In this document: positions 10,929-22,093 of the stretch, in pieces
Layout: each line of letters starts with the position of its first letter
Position numbering within the stretch: position 1 is the stretch's first letter
Assembly: GCA_013368325.1 (NCBI GenBank)
Contig: JAACJK010000225.1
Coordinates: forward strand, 62,001-126,000
Origin: Ephemerocybe angulata
Taxonomy: Eukaryota; Basidiomycota; Agaricomycetes; Agaricales; Psathyrellaceae
Reading direction: 5' to 3'
Length of the DNA: 64,000 nt
Notes under the pieces: model-generated
Told to the model about the DNA's origin: nothing
The model's input: the letters and a program-made list of their open reading frames with translations, nothing else
The model's database searches: none
Position numbers and translations under genes: made by a program

Positions 10929-11398
10929 CTAGGCCTTGAAAATTTGCTGTCTTCGATTGTCTATTCTGATCTCCACGGCGTCCCTCAAAGCGTCATACAG
11001 GGCTGAAATCTTTGGTGCTTTGGCTATCTGGGATGGCCCTTCTCCGGCGCTGGGCTCTGGTGGAATTTCTATGTGGATCGCCTTCCCCTAAGAAGCTCCC
11101 CTCGAGCGCTTCCTTGCCATCGTCATCTCACAAAACCTGATATCACACTGTGGAGGGAACCAACAATGTCTTACGTTTTTTGCCGACTATGAGCGTTGGG
11201 GCTCTTGTCGATGTCGAGATCACGGAGTACCTGGGATTAATCAGTCATCTTCGGTAAGAGGCTGCACAGGTTCTCTAGATTAAATGCTGTTCACCTGGTG
11301 GTATCTCGGGACTCCGAAATCCCCAAGACGGTTAATATGAGAACAAAGGTATTCCCCGCAGTATTCAAAAAAGGCCAATTTGAAGATAAGCGAGTCAT
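10929..11398 (-). CDS. Small hypothetical protein, tentative three-exon model
   Basis: No long open frame marks this gene; the model rests on splice sites and phase. Exons 11398-11295, 11230-11149 and 11087-10929 sum to 345 nt (114 residues) with matching phases. Introns show GTGAAC...CCCAG with a TGACTGAT branch site, and GTGTGA...CTTAG. The last exon is the most convincing: it reads KAIHIEIPPEPSAGEG, then ISALYDALRDAVEIRI and DNRRQQIFKA before TAG, a composition rich in charged and helical residues. The middle exon contains IVGKKRKTLLVPST. The first exon (MTRLSSNWPF...) is weak and hydrophobic and could be wrong. I do not recognise the family. A longer protein with other 5' exons, or a chance model, remain possible. 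Confidence 0.4.
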
Positions 11399-11954
11399 TT
11401 ATCACCTATATCCCTGTCACGGTTGTCGTTACTCGCCTCCTGTCAGTCTCAAGTACGCCACACCCCAGCCACACCCTACTCATTCCATTACGGTGGCCAA
11501 TTTGACTTGCCGGTCTTGAGTACAGCATGACAATAGCATGTTAGTAACTCGGAACTCGTTGCACAAGATAATGCGCGCCTTTCAATATACTCGCTCTCCT
11601 GTGCATCCTCTGCCGTGCACATACGTTGTATATAATATCAGCATTGAATACTCGCTTGAAAAGGCGGATTTAAACGTCAAGGAACCTGCACGGCAGTAGC
11701 GGAGCATGATTTGTGGCTGACGGTCCATTCCGGACTTCGAAAATCTAGATGTTTTGATCAATCTTGAAAGCCGTTATCCGAGATCTCTTAGCTTCTGTCC
11801 ACTGTCCACATCCGTCTCGACGTCGTGCTACTTCTTGCTCACATAGCTTTAGTTGGACCCCCAGTTTTCGCTTCACCCTCGTTTTCGAAGCATCGAGGGG
11901 CCGTAGTTACATCTCCGGACCGACAGGGGCTAATCTGCGATCACTTTTGACAAA
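11399..11954. other. Divergent intergenic region
   Basis: About 550 bases lie between a minus-strand tentative gene and the plus-strand GSKIP-domain gene. Short frames only. It is the expected place for the GSKIP promoter. Confidence 0.4.
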
Positions 11955-12417
11955 ATGAAGATGATGTCGAGAATATTTAACCACCTCATGTCTCGCCAGG
12001 ATGGAGCCTCACCATCCTCTAAAACCATGTGTTACCCACCATCTCCTACCACATTCTTTCGCGACGAACTCGAATCTGCCCTGAGGGAACAGTCGTTCGG
12101 CCTTCAAAGCTTCAGAGTTACAAGCTCCACACCGCGGCAATCATCCGCTTCGCTGGTTACTCTCGAAGGCCTCTCGCTGACCATCGTTCTCAACACTCAA
12201 GGATACTCGGTACAGATCTTTTCGCACCCAATGCCCTTCGCAGGCTATTGAATATCCATTCTAGGTCGATGCTAAAAGGTCCGACGCCTTCCAGTCCCTG
12301 AAGCCAGGTCAACTGCATGTCTATGAGACAATAGAAAACCTCCTCCAAACGATCAGCCCAATGTATACGCAACGACATCAAGGGCAACTATTCGAAGCAT
12401 TGCAGCGATTGGCCTAG
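11955..12417 (+). CDS. GSKIP-domain protein
   Basis: Two exons, 11955-12209 and 12265-12417, are joined in phase 0 (GTACAG donor, TTCTAG acceptor) and encode 135 residues. After a variable N-terminus the protein shows FFRDELESALREQSFGLQSF, then SASLVTLEGLSLTIVLNTQG ending the first exon. The second exon gives VDAKRSDAFQSL, HVYETIENLLQTISPMY and a terminal GQLFEALQRLA. The pattern 'LEG...TI.L...GY.V', 'YETI..LL...SP.Y' and 'L...L..L' is the GSKIP domain, known in animals as a GSK3-binding and PKA-anchoring fold and present as a stand-alone domain in fungi. The start is uncertain: in-frame ATGs at 11955, 11988 and 12027 are all possible. Family assignment is by motif. Confidence 0.75.
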
Positions 12418-12657
12418 ACAATCACACACCTTGGCCCGGTCGTACCCGAGCACACCAACCCCCGGGCCCCGACAGAGGTTGCACGACTCAGCCAACAGGC
12501 ATCATAGACGTTATCGGAACTACTTCCGCACCGCCCACGTCCCCACTTCACGCCCATCGTGGCCAGGAGAACCACCCTTGCCAAGTAGAAGACCGGACAG
12601 TTGCTAAAAGAATGTCGAGTGTAGTATTAGACGGTGACCGTCGGACATTGATTGCTA
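12418..12657. other. Convergent spacer
   Basis: About 240 bases lie between the GSKIP-domain and OGFr-domain genes, whose 3' ends face each other. No gene is seen. Confidence 0.5.
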
Positions 12658-13613
12658 CTATTCACCAGTTGTAGGTGCCACAGGCTCTTCCACCTGTTGT
12701 TGCTCGGACTCCCCCCTTGGACCCTCGATGATCTTCTCGTATTCATCTCTTGTAAACACGTATTCACCTTGTCCACTCCGAACTTTCCCAACCAAATCCC
12801 GTATCTTTTCTCTCTCGACCTCATTCCTGATGCAGTTGGCCCACCATCGGTCCATGCTGCTCCTCAGGCCCGGGTTGTTGAGTTCATTGTTCTCGCTTTG
12901 CTCGCTCAAAACGTGGAGGAGGAAACCCGAGTTCAAGTGCTCCAGTCCCATCTCGGAAAGGCATTTGAGAATACGAGAGATGCGGAGGTAGTTGTGAGAC
13001 GACCCTAGATTGGGACAGTTCTGAATTCACACTAGCGTAACTTTCCCACTTTATTAGGACTTACTAACGAGGTTCCTGTACCGTTTGGCGAAGTCTCGAG
13101 GAGGTGACGAGCGTCCGACAAGGCCGGAGTCTTCGGATATGAGCCTCATCCCATAGAAATCAAGCATGAGCTTGTAGGAGGTTACGATGCGCTTTATGAC
13201 CTCTGGATCTGCTTTCATGGCCTCGATTTCATGGCCTTGCAGAGGTTGAGACTCATAGTTCATCCCGTGTTCGCGGATAGGAAACCTAAACGGCGATTCA
13301 GAGGACCGACGCGAAAATAAGTCTACTGATCCACCACCGGGCCTCGCGAAGTAGATGGACTTACAGCCACTGTATAAAGCCATGCCTGTACTCAAGAGTC
13401 TCATAATCTCCGAGCCACCTGACAAGGTGATGAGCATGCTGAGGGTTAGAGATGGTGATGGTCCTACTCGTCGTGCAGCTCTTCGATCAACATGCGATCA
13501 GGTCGACACCGCGCCTTGTTCTGGTAGAACAGGAGGTTGTCAGATCGGCTCGTATCATCGTCAAGGCCAGGATAGTAGTCAAGGAACTCTTGGACGTCTC
13601 TAGGAATAGACAT
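12658..13613 (-). CDS. OGFr conserved-domain protein
   Basis: Four exons, 13613-13468, 13418-13365, 13285-13065 and 13004-12658, sum to 768 nt (255 residues) with consistent phases. Reading in order: MSIPRDVQEFLDYYPG, NLLFYQNKARCRPD, MLIEELHDEWLGDYETLEYR, HGFIQWLFPIREHGMN, LQGHEIEAMKADPEVIKRI, LMLDFYGMRLISED, RDFAKRYRNLV, SHNYLRISRILKCLSEMGLE. This is the whole opioid growth factor receptor N-terminal conserved domain: the 'H..W..DY..LE..HGFIQWLFP' block, the 'FYGMRL' block and the 'SHNYLRI.RIL.CL...GLE' block. In vertebrates the protein is a nuclear-associated receptor for met-enkephalin; the fungal role is unknown. The protein is essentially the domain alone with a short charged tail (EEPVAPTTGE). 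No receptor or signal features are seen, so no ligand is implied. Confidence 0.85.
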
Positions 13614-16600
13614 CGCTCAGGGTGCTGTATTGGACAGGAAACAGGATGACACGGTAACTTCGCCATCACCACGGTTATCAGTTTGGCGGTGTTTGGGTCT
13701 GTGGTATGCGCGAATTGCCAAATCCTTCAGTCTGAAGGTCTCGCGAAAATGCTTTCTTAAATCTCAAGGGTATCACGGAAGAGTCATCTCGCCCTGAAAG
13801 GGCGTCACTTATCGGATTGTTGTATGCACCATGCTCTGTCTTTCTTGGCTAAGTTCCTGCATTGTCGGATCGTCGCCCGCCTTCGCCACCCAAAACGCCA
13901 CACAGTTATCGCAGTTAGATTGGGGAAAGCGTTGGGCAGTAAAATAAACCCACTGGAGAAATATGTCAGCCCCTGCCATCCCTCACCGCACCTATCGGAA
14001 ATCTCTTTCACTTTATCCTCTATGAGGAGTGATGTCATGTTGCAATCCATCTCATTATCGACGTTTCCTCCGTGATACCCCTTGCTGATCCGTGACTTCT
14101 GAACAACAAAGCCTTTGAAGGTGTCTATAAGTGTTCCTTAAATGGAGGGACCTTTCTGAGAATGTCAAAGGTGAGGAGTTAACGCAGCCGGGATACTGTG
14201 GTGACGGATGTGGGCACACCGGCACTCACTTGACAGTCACCCTCCACTTCCACTGTTATCCAGGCCCACTCGAAATGATCGGCATAGGCACACAGATATC
14301 ATGACTTGTATTGGGAGGGCCGTTACAACACCCAGTCCAAACCAACCTACGACTATCAACCCCATCAAATACGGCCAACTTTAAGCGCCCAGGCAGTGGT
14401 CGCAGTGATGCTCCGATGACCCTGGATCTGCGGGGTAGCCTACCATAACTCTGATCTATCACAATGTCGTACGCCTAGTACATCCACCGTGGAGAGCACG
14501 CTGGGTCATTGCGACATGCTAAGTACAGTTATCAGAACAGGTTTCGTGTGCGACGATATTGCTGGGTGGAGATACGCACCAAGAAAGTCGAGCTCTGGTA
14601 TCAATACCGTCGACTGATGATCAGGCGCGGGGGTGCCATAAGCCCCCCGAGAAATATGCGGGGCGTGGGGTAGAGGGCCAAGAAGAAGCTTTAGAGTCAA
14701 GAAGACCTGGGTTGCTCATAGCTGATAAGCGCTGAGTAGTGAACCACAGCGTGACTTTGCGAAGGATTAAGTACCTGAAGGCACCCAAATGCCTCACAAA
14801 GTGGCTTGATCTACCCTGAGCGCAATTGCATGTTGCAGATCCAATACAGCGGATATACGCGCCGGATCGTGCTGCGAAGATATCCGAAGTACCAAATCGG
14901 TGTCTTGTAACCGTACGAGGCACTTGCAAAAAGCCTCCGGTCAGTCGTCACAACAGGTGTCCTTTTGAAGCTTGACGAGCTTTGACGAGGTGTCTTCGAG
15001 AGATCCAAGCGGAATCTTATCGCGCAACGGCAGCGGGGACTTTAGACTTTGTCAGGAGAAAAGGCGCCGGGGATGCCAGGCGTGGAAGAAGACATAGCCT
15101 TTAGAATGACCGTGAGGAGATGTCCTTGAGATGCATGGCATTCCACTGGGAGATTAGGGTGTGGGGCACTTGTGGGCTGGTGTGGGGCGTGTGCGAAGGT
15201 TGGAATAGCACAGTGCACCGAGTAAGTATCTCAAGTCCCTTGCTTCAACGGGAGGAAGATGTTGCCCTGGCTCTCGTTACTGGGAAAGTCTCTTCGGGTG
15301 AATAAAGAAGACAAAGTTTTGATTTCTTCCACATTCAAATTACTGTAGCGGTGAGAAGAATAGGTGTATCAGAACAGAAGGTCCGGGCCGGCTTGAAGTG
15401 AGTGTAGAAACGTACCGGTATATTCAGGCAATGAGGCCAATCGTGTTTCACACCTGCATGCGATACTATCCTGGGGCAGCTATGCTGAAGAGAGCGTAAA
15501 AGCCACCGCTTTAGCGAGTACGAGTACGACAGGTCTTCCCAGTGGCTGAGTCTACACCATGCAGGAGGCACCAAAGTTCGGGTCGAAATGCCGACGCTTT
15601 GGTACCTACCTATGCACGAAAATCGGCACGGCGGACGTGAACTCAAATGATTGGGTCCAAGTTTCGGGTCAACCAATACTGAATAGAGTGTCCATTAAGC
15701 CGATCGACATGCCATGTGCTGCATTATGAGTCCGAGAGTAGAATGAGCATAACACAAAGCCCGAGTTGTAGTGCCTTAGGCATCCACACATCCCCCACAT
15801 AGACAAGAGAAACCAGATCAGCGGTGACAATCAGGTAACAGGGCGCGCAAGAGATGTGTTTGAGGAAGGCCTCTACTCATCTCATCGTCGACAGAACAGA
15901 GATGTCTTCGCCGAAGCAGCCCACGGCCGTGTATCCCATCCCATTGACATGATACGTGGGCGAAGGATCCAATCGCTGCTCAGATGGAGCTGATAGCAGC
16001 TTCGCTGGATAACCACTTAGCAGATAGAACAACAATGCAGGATCAAGGAGACCTGATTGAAGGACGGATCAGCGAAGAGGAGGGATATCCAAGGAGTCCG
16101 AACTTCGAAGATGGAGGGAGGTGGCCACGGTCGCCATTGACAACGGGTGCAGTCGACCTTGACTTCGCGCTTCGGGCCCTGAGAGCATTGTGCTGTCGGT
16201 TCCTGCATATATTTGAGAGTTTCTGTATCGACGGAAGTGCTTCCGTATTCCTACCGCACACACAGACGGTGCGACGGACGCCGCTGCTGCACTCAGAAGA
16301 CCTCACGCTTTCACGAGCTTTGCTTCCTGTGTACTTCGAGCTCGAGGACCTGAGAAGAGGTTGGTGCCACTGTCGTCCGAAGTACGCCTGAACGCATGGC
16401 TGTGATGCGAGAGGGAGAGAAGTGTGGGGAAGATGTCCGCTTCAGCTCGTCGAAGATGACGAAGGACCCTGTGACTGCGCAGATCGTTCCGGATCCCCTC
16501 GTGTATATTAGCCGGCGTCCTTGGAATCTGTGGCGAGCAGTAGCGAGTACCGACAGCCAGTCAAAGACGAGGAAGCGTTTCATACACTGAGGCGTCACGT

Positions 16601-19600
16601 TCCGGGTTTGGCAGTAGCCGATAGCATGCCAGATCCACGACCCAAGGGTTCCGATGATTCTAGTAACGGAGTGGAGGTCCCAATCTGCTGGATATGAATC
16701 CCTCAGCGATGGGTTGCGTTTACCGCTTCCAAGTTCAGCTTTCCTGCAAGTACCTGCCGATAAGCGATGGGCTGGTCCGATGAGGACTGAGCGCTTACCG
16801 AATCATTGTGGACCGACAAACGGTCAAAGCACCATGAGGATTGCGCAGATAGAAGTTCTTCCATCCACATACGTGCTGACAAGTCTTCTAGCTCGACCTT
16901 GAATTAAGTTGAGTCGCAGCAAAGTGGCGACGAGAATGCGGCCGTGCGATCTCTGTCACAATGAAATTGCCTACCGGGTCTGCGACGGGGGTATGAAGGC
17001 CAACAAAGGCAGTCCTATTCCTGAACCGCTTCACCTACGAATGCATGGGGATGAGACAGCCTCCAAGATGAGCCCCCGCGCCGGGCGAATGGCGCATGCC
17101 TGATGATAGTGTTTTAGTTAGGGAGATAGAAACTCGGAACACTGATGGTATACTTAGCTATGCCGTTTGGTTGGTTGACGACGCCCAACGATGCTCGTAG
17201 ATCCGTCGACGACGGTAATTGAAAGAGGACGGAGGGCGGCATCAGCCTATAGATATGGGGAGAGAGCGGCTTCTGCAAAGTCAGTGAAGGATGAGAGGGC
17301 AAGCTTACGAGCCTGGGACCCACGTAAAAGGTAGCAAGTTTTCCTATTCGTCGATGATGGGGGCTGCCAATGAATATTGATTCGTTCACGCCGCGAGTCC
17401 TCGGAGCAGCCTGCAGTGTTGATTAGATATGAGTTATCTTTTGGCTAATTGTGGGGTTGACCACTTGCAAGGTACCAGCGTCGATCCCCGCCATTCTCTC
17501 GGACTTCGCGCGTAGTGGCAAACGTTTTGACCACGGGACCAAGACCATCTTTCTCTGACCACCAGACTGGGCACCAGCCTTGTCAGGCGCATCCCAGCGC
17601 GGATTCGCCTGATGAGTTAATCAACAGCTGCTTGGCCCTTCTTTGTGGGGCTCAAGTGAGTTGGGGATGCAATTTGAAGTGGGGGTGGTGTCTGAAGTTG
17701 TTCGGTTAACCATTTTGGATGAGGGTGATTCAAGCAGGTTAACCGCTGACCCACCTCAAGGATCAGCTACTCAACCACTTGGGCGCATCGTCGCTCTCCG
17801 AGTACCCCACAAAGTGGCTCTGTCGCGATGGCGCTATTCTAACCCTCAGCGGCCGTGTATCGCGGTTCCCCCAGGAGGGGATAGAGACACTTTGCCAACC
17901 TTTTTCACCCGACCAATGCGCACCTAGCTATGTATGTAGCCCTTAATCAGCACTGGATAGAATAGATATAGTGCTCGTCAAAATTTGGAAGATCTTATTT
18001 CACGTAGAACATACCTTCGGAAAAAGAGAACACTCGGCGAATGAAAGTACCGTCCCTCAACAAACAAACCCAGGGTGGATCACCTTCCTCCGTTTCCGTC
18101 TTCCTCGAAATTAAGTGTCGCACTCTTTCAAGTCATAACGACAGAACCATAGATCTGCAAACAGTACTCGTTGCAGTACGTCACTCCTGGGGGTCAGCGA
18201 ACTGAACAGCGAGATTCCGAGCAGCCCCGGCTACAGTCCAAGCGCAGCGGTACGATGTGATGCAGTTGCTCCCCGCGAACGGTACCCATCCACATGCACA
18301 TGGCACAACGATGCATATCGAATCGAAGCGCACTCGCCAAGGTGCTCCAGTTGGGAAGGATCAGATACGGAGAGCAGTGCGCCTGTGCTGAAACGACGTC
18401 TACAAACGACAGCAGGTCGATCCCACCGTCACCTCTTGTCGGACATTCGATAGGGAGCCCTGTCCATTTTACCCTGCCTCGCTCCGACTGTAGTAACCGT
18501 GCGTACACGCCAATGCGCGATCTTGGGCACGCGGGTGCCCAGTAGCCTAGATAAGTATGCAGCACTGTTATCAGAAGGAAGTATGTGAGAAGGGGAGTTG
18601 GCAGATTACATACCGGTGCACGCTCTGCCACGCCGTCAGGATCCACACGGAGGGGACGCTGTACCTCGATATGTATCACTGCAGGATCCTCACCCCACCC
18701 AAGTCAGCGATCCAGCTGCTAAGCTCTTGTCAGAGTCAACGGGACTTAGCTAAACCCAGCCCCATTCACTATGTGAGGTGCAGATCCACGACCTTGAGCT
18801 GAATCTTATCAATCATGGTGTCTGTCTGTCAGCATCGAGTGAACAAGCCTCGCTCTCGAGAGTCGATTTGGATGACGGAAGGCCACACAATCATCTCCAC
18901 GTCATACCCGCTGTCCGTCCGCCAATCCTTTTCAGGACATCCATTAAGCAGCGGGGAATTGAATAGACGGTCCTGTATGAGGTCTTCACCCATGGGCTTA
19001 ATGCGACTATTGGCATTCATTGGAGGCTTCAAATAGACTGTTACATGATGCACTGTTAGATTGGCATCAGTCCTCGAGCGTCGCAGAGTCGTTGTGCCGG
19101 GTTCTCCATGCCCAAATGGTATGTTGGTCGCAGACTAATCACTGGAAATCGAGGCCTAGTGTTAGAAGAAACCTTGTAGCTATTATAATAGCCAACCGGA
19201 CGCACCTTTGTAAGCCAGGAAGCACAGATGGCTAAAGAAAGCGACGGCCTCGGAAGAACAACACTACCCCGACACGGACACGGAGAACTGCACTCACCCG
19301 TTCAACGGACGCCTGGAAAGAGTTTAGCGCTGCACGCCTTGAGAAGGCCTTCGCGCCACCAAAACAAAACACGAGCGAGAACGACCGCATCGGCCGTAAG
19401 CCAGACATGCATAATTGAAGAAGACACGTTCATGGCAGAGAACTAGGTCCACATTTCCCTAGAAGCGCTTCGTCAACGTGCACTGTGTGAACCGTGACAT
19501 ACTATGCAGCCAGAGCGGCTGGGACGGTGCGGTGGCGCCAGCTGGCCGGGGTGGACAACTGAGACGGATGGATAGATTAGATAGGAACAAGGGGCGCAGG

Positions 19601-21944
19601 ATTTAGAAGCACGTCTTGGCACAAGCCACCAGCACGGCTGCGTGTGGGGAAGGAGTGTGCATTGACACAGTAGTGCGGGAAAGAGACGAAATATACTTTA
19701 ACGGTGCTGCTTCTCGAGGCACCCGCAATATGGATAGATGGATGGATGAGTGATATCGGATTTTAGCGACCCATACGAGCGAAAGCTGCGGATATAGAAG
19801 TGCAGTTATACGCCTTGGTATGAGTTCCATGCCTCGGGTCAGGCGTTCAATTATGGTGGACGTTATGGCTGGCCTCTCTTCGCGCTCAGTGCGATGGGCG
19901 GATATCAGTTGGTGGCTGGAGTGTGGAATCGCGTCTTAACTATTGCGTTCAAGATGGCTTTACTTGTCACGGAACTTTATTAGCATCTGCATGAACGGAA
20001 TCAACTTCTCTGAATACGGGGAAAGTGGGTGTGCTGCTGACCGTGATGTAGAATATAGGCGCCGTTTGTTTCACAGCGCTATGCCATAATAAACCAGCGG
20101 GGTACACTACACCACTGAGAGCGCATCGGAGAAATATCTGCAATGTGACCCGTGGTCAGGAAAGGCGTTGGAAAAGCAAGGCGGAGAAATACCTACCAGA
20201 GCATCCCGCCCAAGCGCACAGCGGGGCGCAGGATAAAGTCGTCGCGAGAGAACCTCGCAAGGAAAAACCAGTCGGGCCACTGGTCCTATCACGGATAACA
20301 ACCACACACACTCGTCATAGCAAAGACCACAAGCGAGACGGCAGAAACCTCGAGGAACACGAAAGACGCCTACAGCCTCCGCCAATCCGAGAGCCCGCCT
20401 TCTCGAAGACGAGGCAAAAAGGCAACTCAGCGCACCCGTTCCGGGGCCTCCAAAGTGGTTGGTTAGAGTTTCCCCGAAGACTGTGCGGGCAACCCATCAG
20501 TCCGATGTTTCACAGAGCAGTTGTGAGAGAGGCGCTCGCAGGGAGCAGCCAATGCTAAGTTCCATCGCAGATAGTTATCCGTCGGGCATGGCGAGATTGT
20601 TACATAGCAGGAAAGGCGCCGTGTACCTATGTGCAAGTACCTTTTACCCCGCAGACCACGAGTGTCGTCTTGTTCATTGTTGAATACACAAGGCCGATGG
20701 CAATTAGACGTCACGCCGAGGAGACGCGCAGACAGATAGACAGGCGCTTGCCGGTTATAATTATTGCGAGATCCAGATCCGTAGCCTGAGCAGAGTCAAA
20801 ACCACTATACAGCCATGTGCGCTCAACCGCCCGCAGCGAGATCTCTGTCCAAGTGCACCGCAAGCCTCCTACTTAGCGCTCCCAGACAAGCGCAGATGTC
20901 GAGGGGTGATATCACAGCGTCCGGTGACAGATAGATAGATGTCGTCTCGTTGTGATATCGAGAACGGCGAAGTTTGAGCGCGCGAGAGCCAGGGTGCTAG
21001 GTCAGTCAGCCACCCACAACGTCATACGGAATCAAAATCATGTATAATCAGGTTTTGACTCGCAGCCAGTCGCAGCCTTTGACAACGCAATCTCTCTGGT
21101 CCTCGAGGTCGATCGATACTAGGATTAGATGATCAATCATCACCAGCAGCTCCCAGCTTCTTCTCCCAAGTGTTCTCCTTGATTGAACCCTGATGATCCA
21201 TACGTTGCAAAGTTGAGCGTGTTTGGCGGTGCTGCATGCGGGGTAATACACAGAGATAATGCCCCAGGCACTTGGGCAGAGACCGCGATAGTTGGCAGGT
21301 AGATCGTGCGGCAACGGCGTGTTGGTGTTGGTTCAAGAGACGCCGTGCAAGTTGCAACGCGACGCGTCTGCGTTGTGATGGCACCCGACGGCCTCGAAAC
21401 CAAACAAAGCGGACGGCGTCGGCGGCCTGCGCCGGTTACCAATGCTGAATCCCGGACGCAACTCCGGCTTGCACTTGAACTTCATCTTCGTTGAACTTTC
21501 GATGAATGACGCACACAAGCAATCAGCAGTATCCACTCTTTCTAAGTACGTGAATATACATCAGCTCTGACGTATACCTTCAATGCCCAGCGTCGACCCC
21601 AGTGTCGTCACTTACACGACCTCCACACCCTCCCCGTTCCGCTTGCAATGAACTTCCCAGGCTTCCCCACACTCGGGGATTAACTGTACTGTATACTTGA
21701 TCTCACCAGGGCGACAGAGGGATCGTGTTGCCCTGAGATCGAGCAGGCAGCATGTGCGCGCATTGCATGTGCTTAGATAGGTACACGGTATCCATAGCGG
21801 TGATGGCCCAGGTAACCGAGACGAGTCGTTCCAGTTGGTTGACTCCTATTGCGGTGGCTACTTGTATTACCGCTCGCTCGCTCGACCGGCCAGCTAGGGG
21901 TACGTTCCAACGACCCTGCTAAGGGCCCGTCGTGATCTCAGAAC

Positions 21945-22093
21945 AGAGGGGGGTGGCACACCCAGGGTGGATGGGTGGGTAGGTCGCCGGTCATTGGTCA
22001 ACAATTCGATTTGCAGTGTGCGACATTACATACAGAGGGGGGTAGCAAACGCAGGGTGGATGGATGGGTAGGTCACCGGTCAACAATTCGATT
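21945..22093. repeat. Imperfect direct duplication
   Basis: Two units of about 60-70 bases lie one after the other. Unit one spans about 21945-22013 and unit two about 22034-22093. Each reads AGAGGGGGGT, then CAGGGTGGATGG with a GGGTAGGTC run, then CCGGTCA and ends in CAACAATTCGATTT. Unit one has a short extra GTCATTG before CAACAATTCG. The pair looks like a local tandem duplication that has since diverged. It is not large enough to name a transposon family. Confidence 0.65.

Noticed and set aside
15984..16391. 135-codon plus-strand frame
   Set aside because: Overlapping minus-strand frames are equally long and none resembles a known protein; no splice partners found.
18194..18679. 161-codon minus-strand frame
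   Set aside because: Cys/His/Arg-rich text without domain pattern, opposite strand also open; judged a chance frame.
20145..20558. 137-codon plus-strand frame rich in Arg/Lys/Pro
   Set aside because: Composition suggested a gag-like or basic protein, but there is no zinc knuckle or neighbouring polymerase, so no transposon call.
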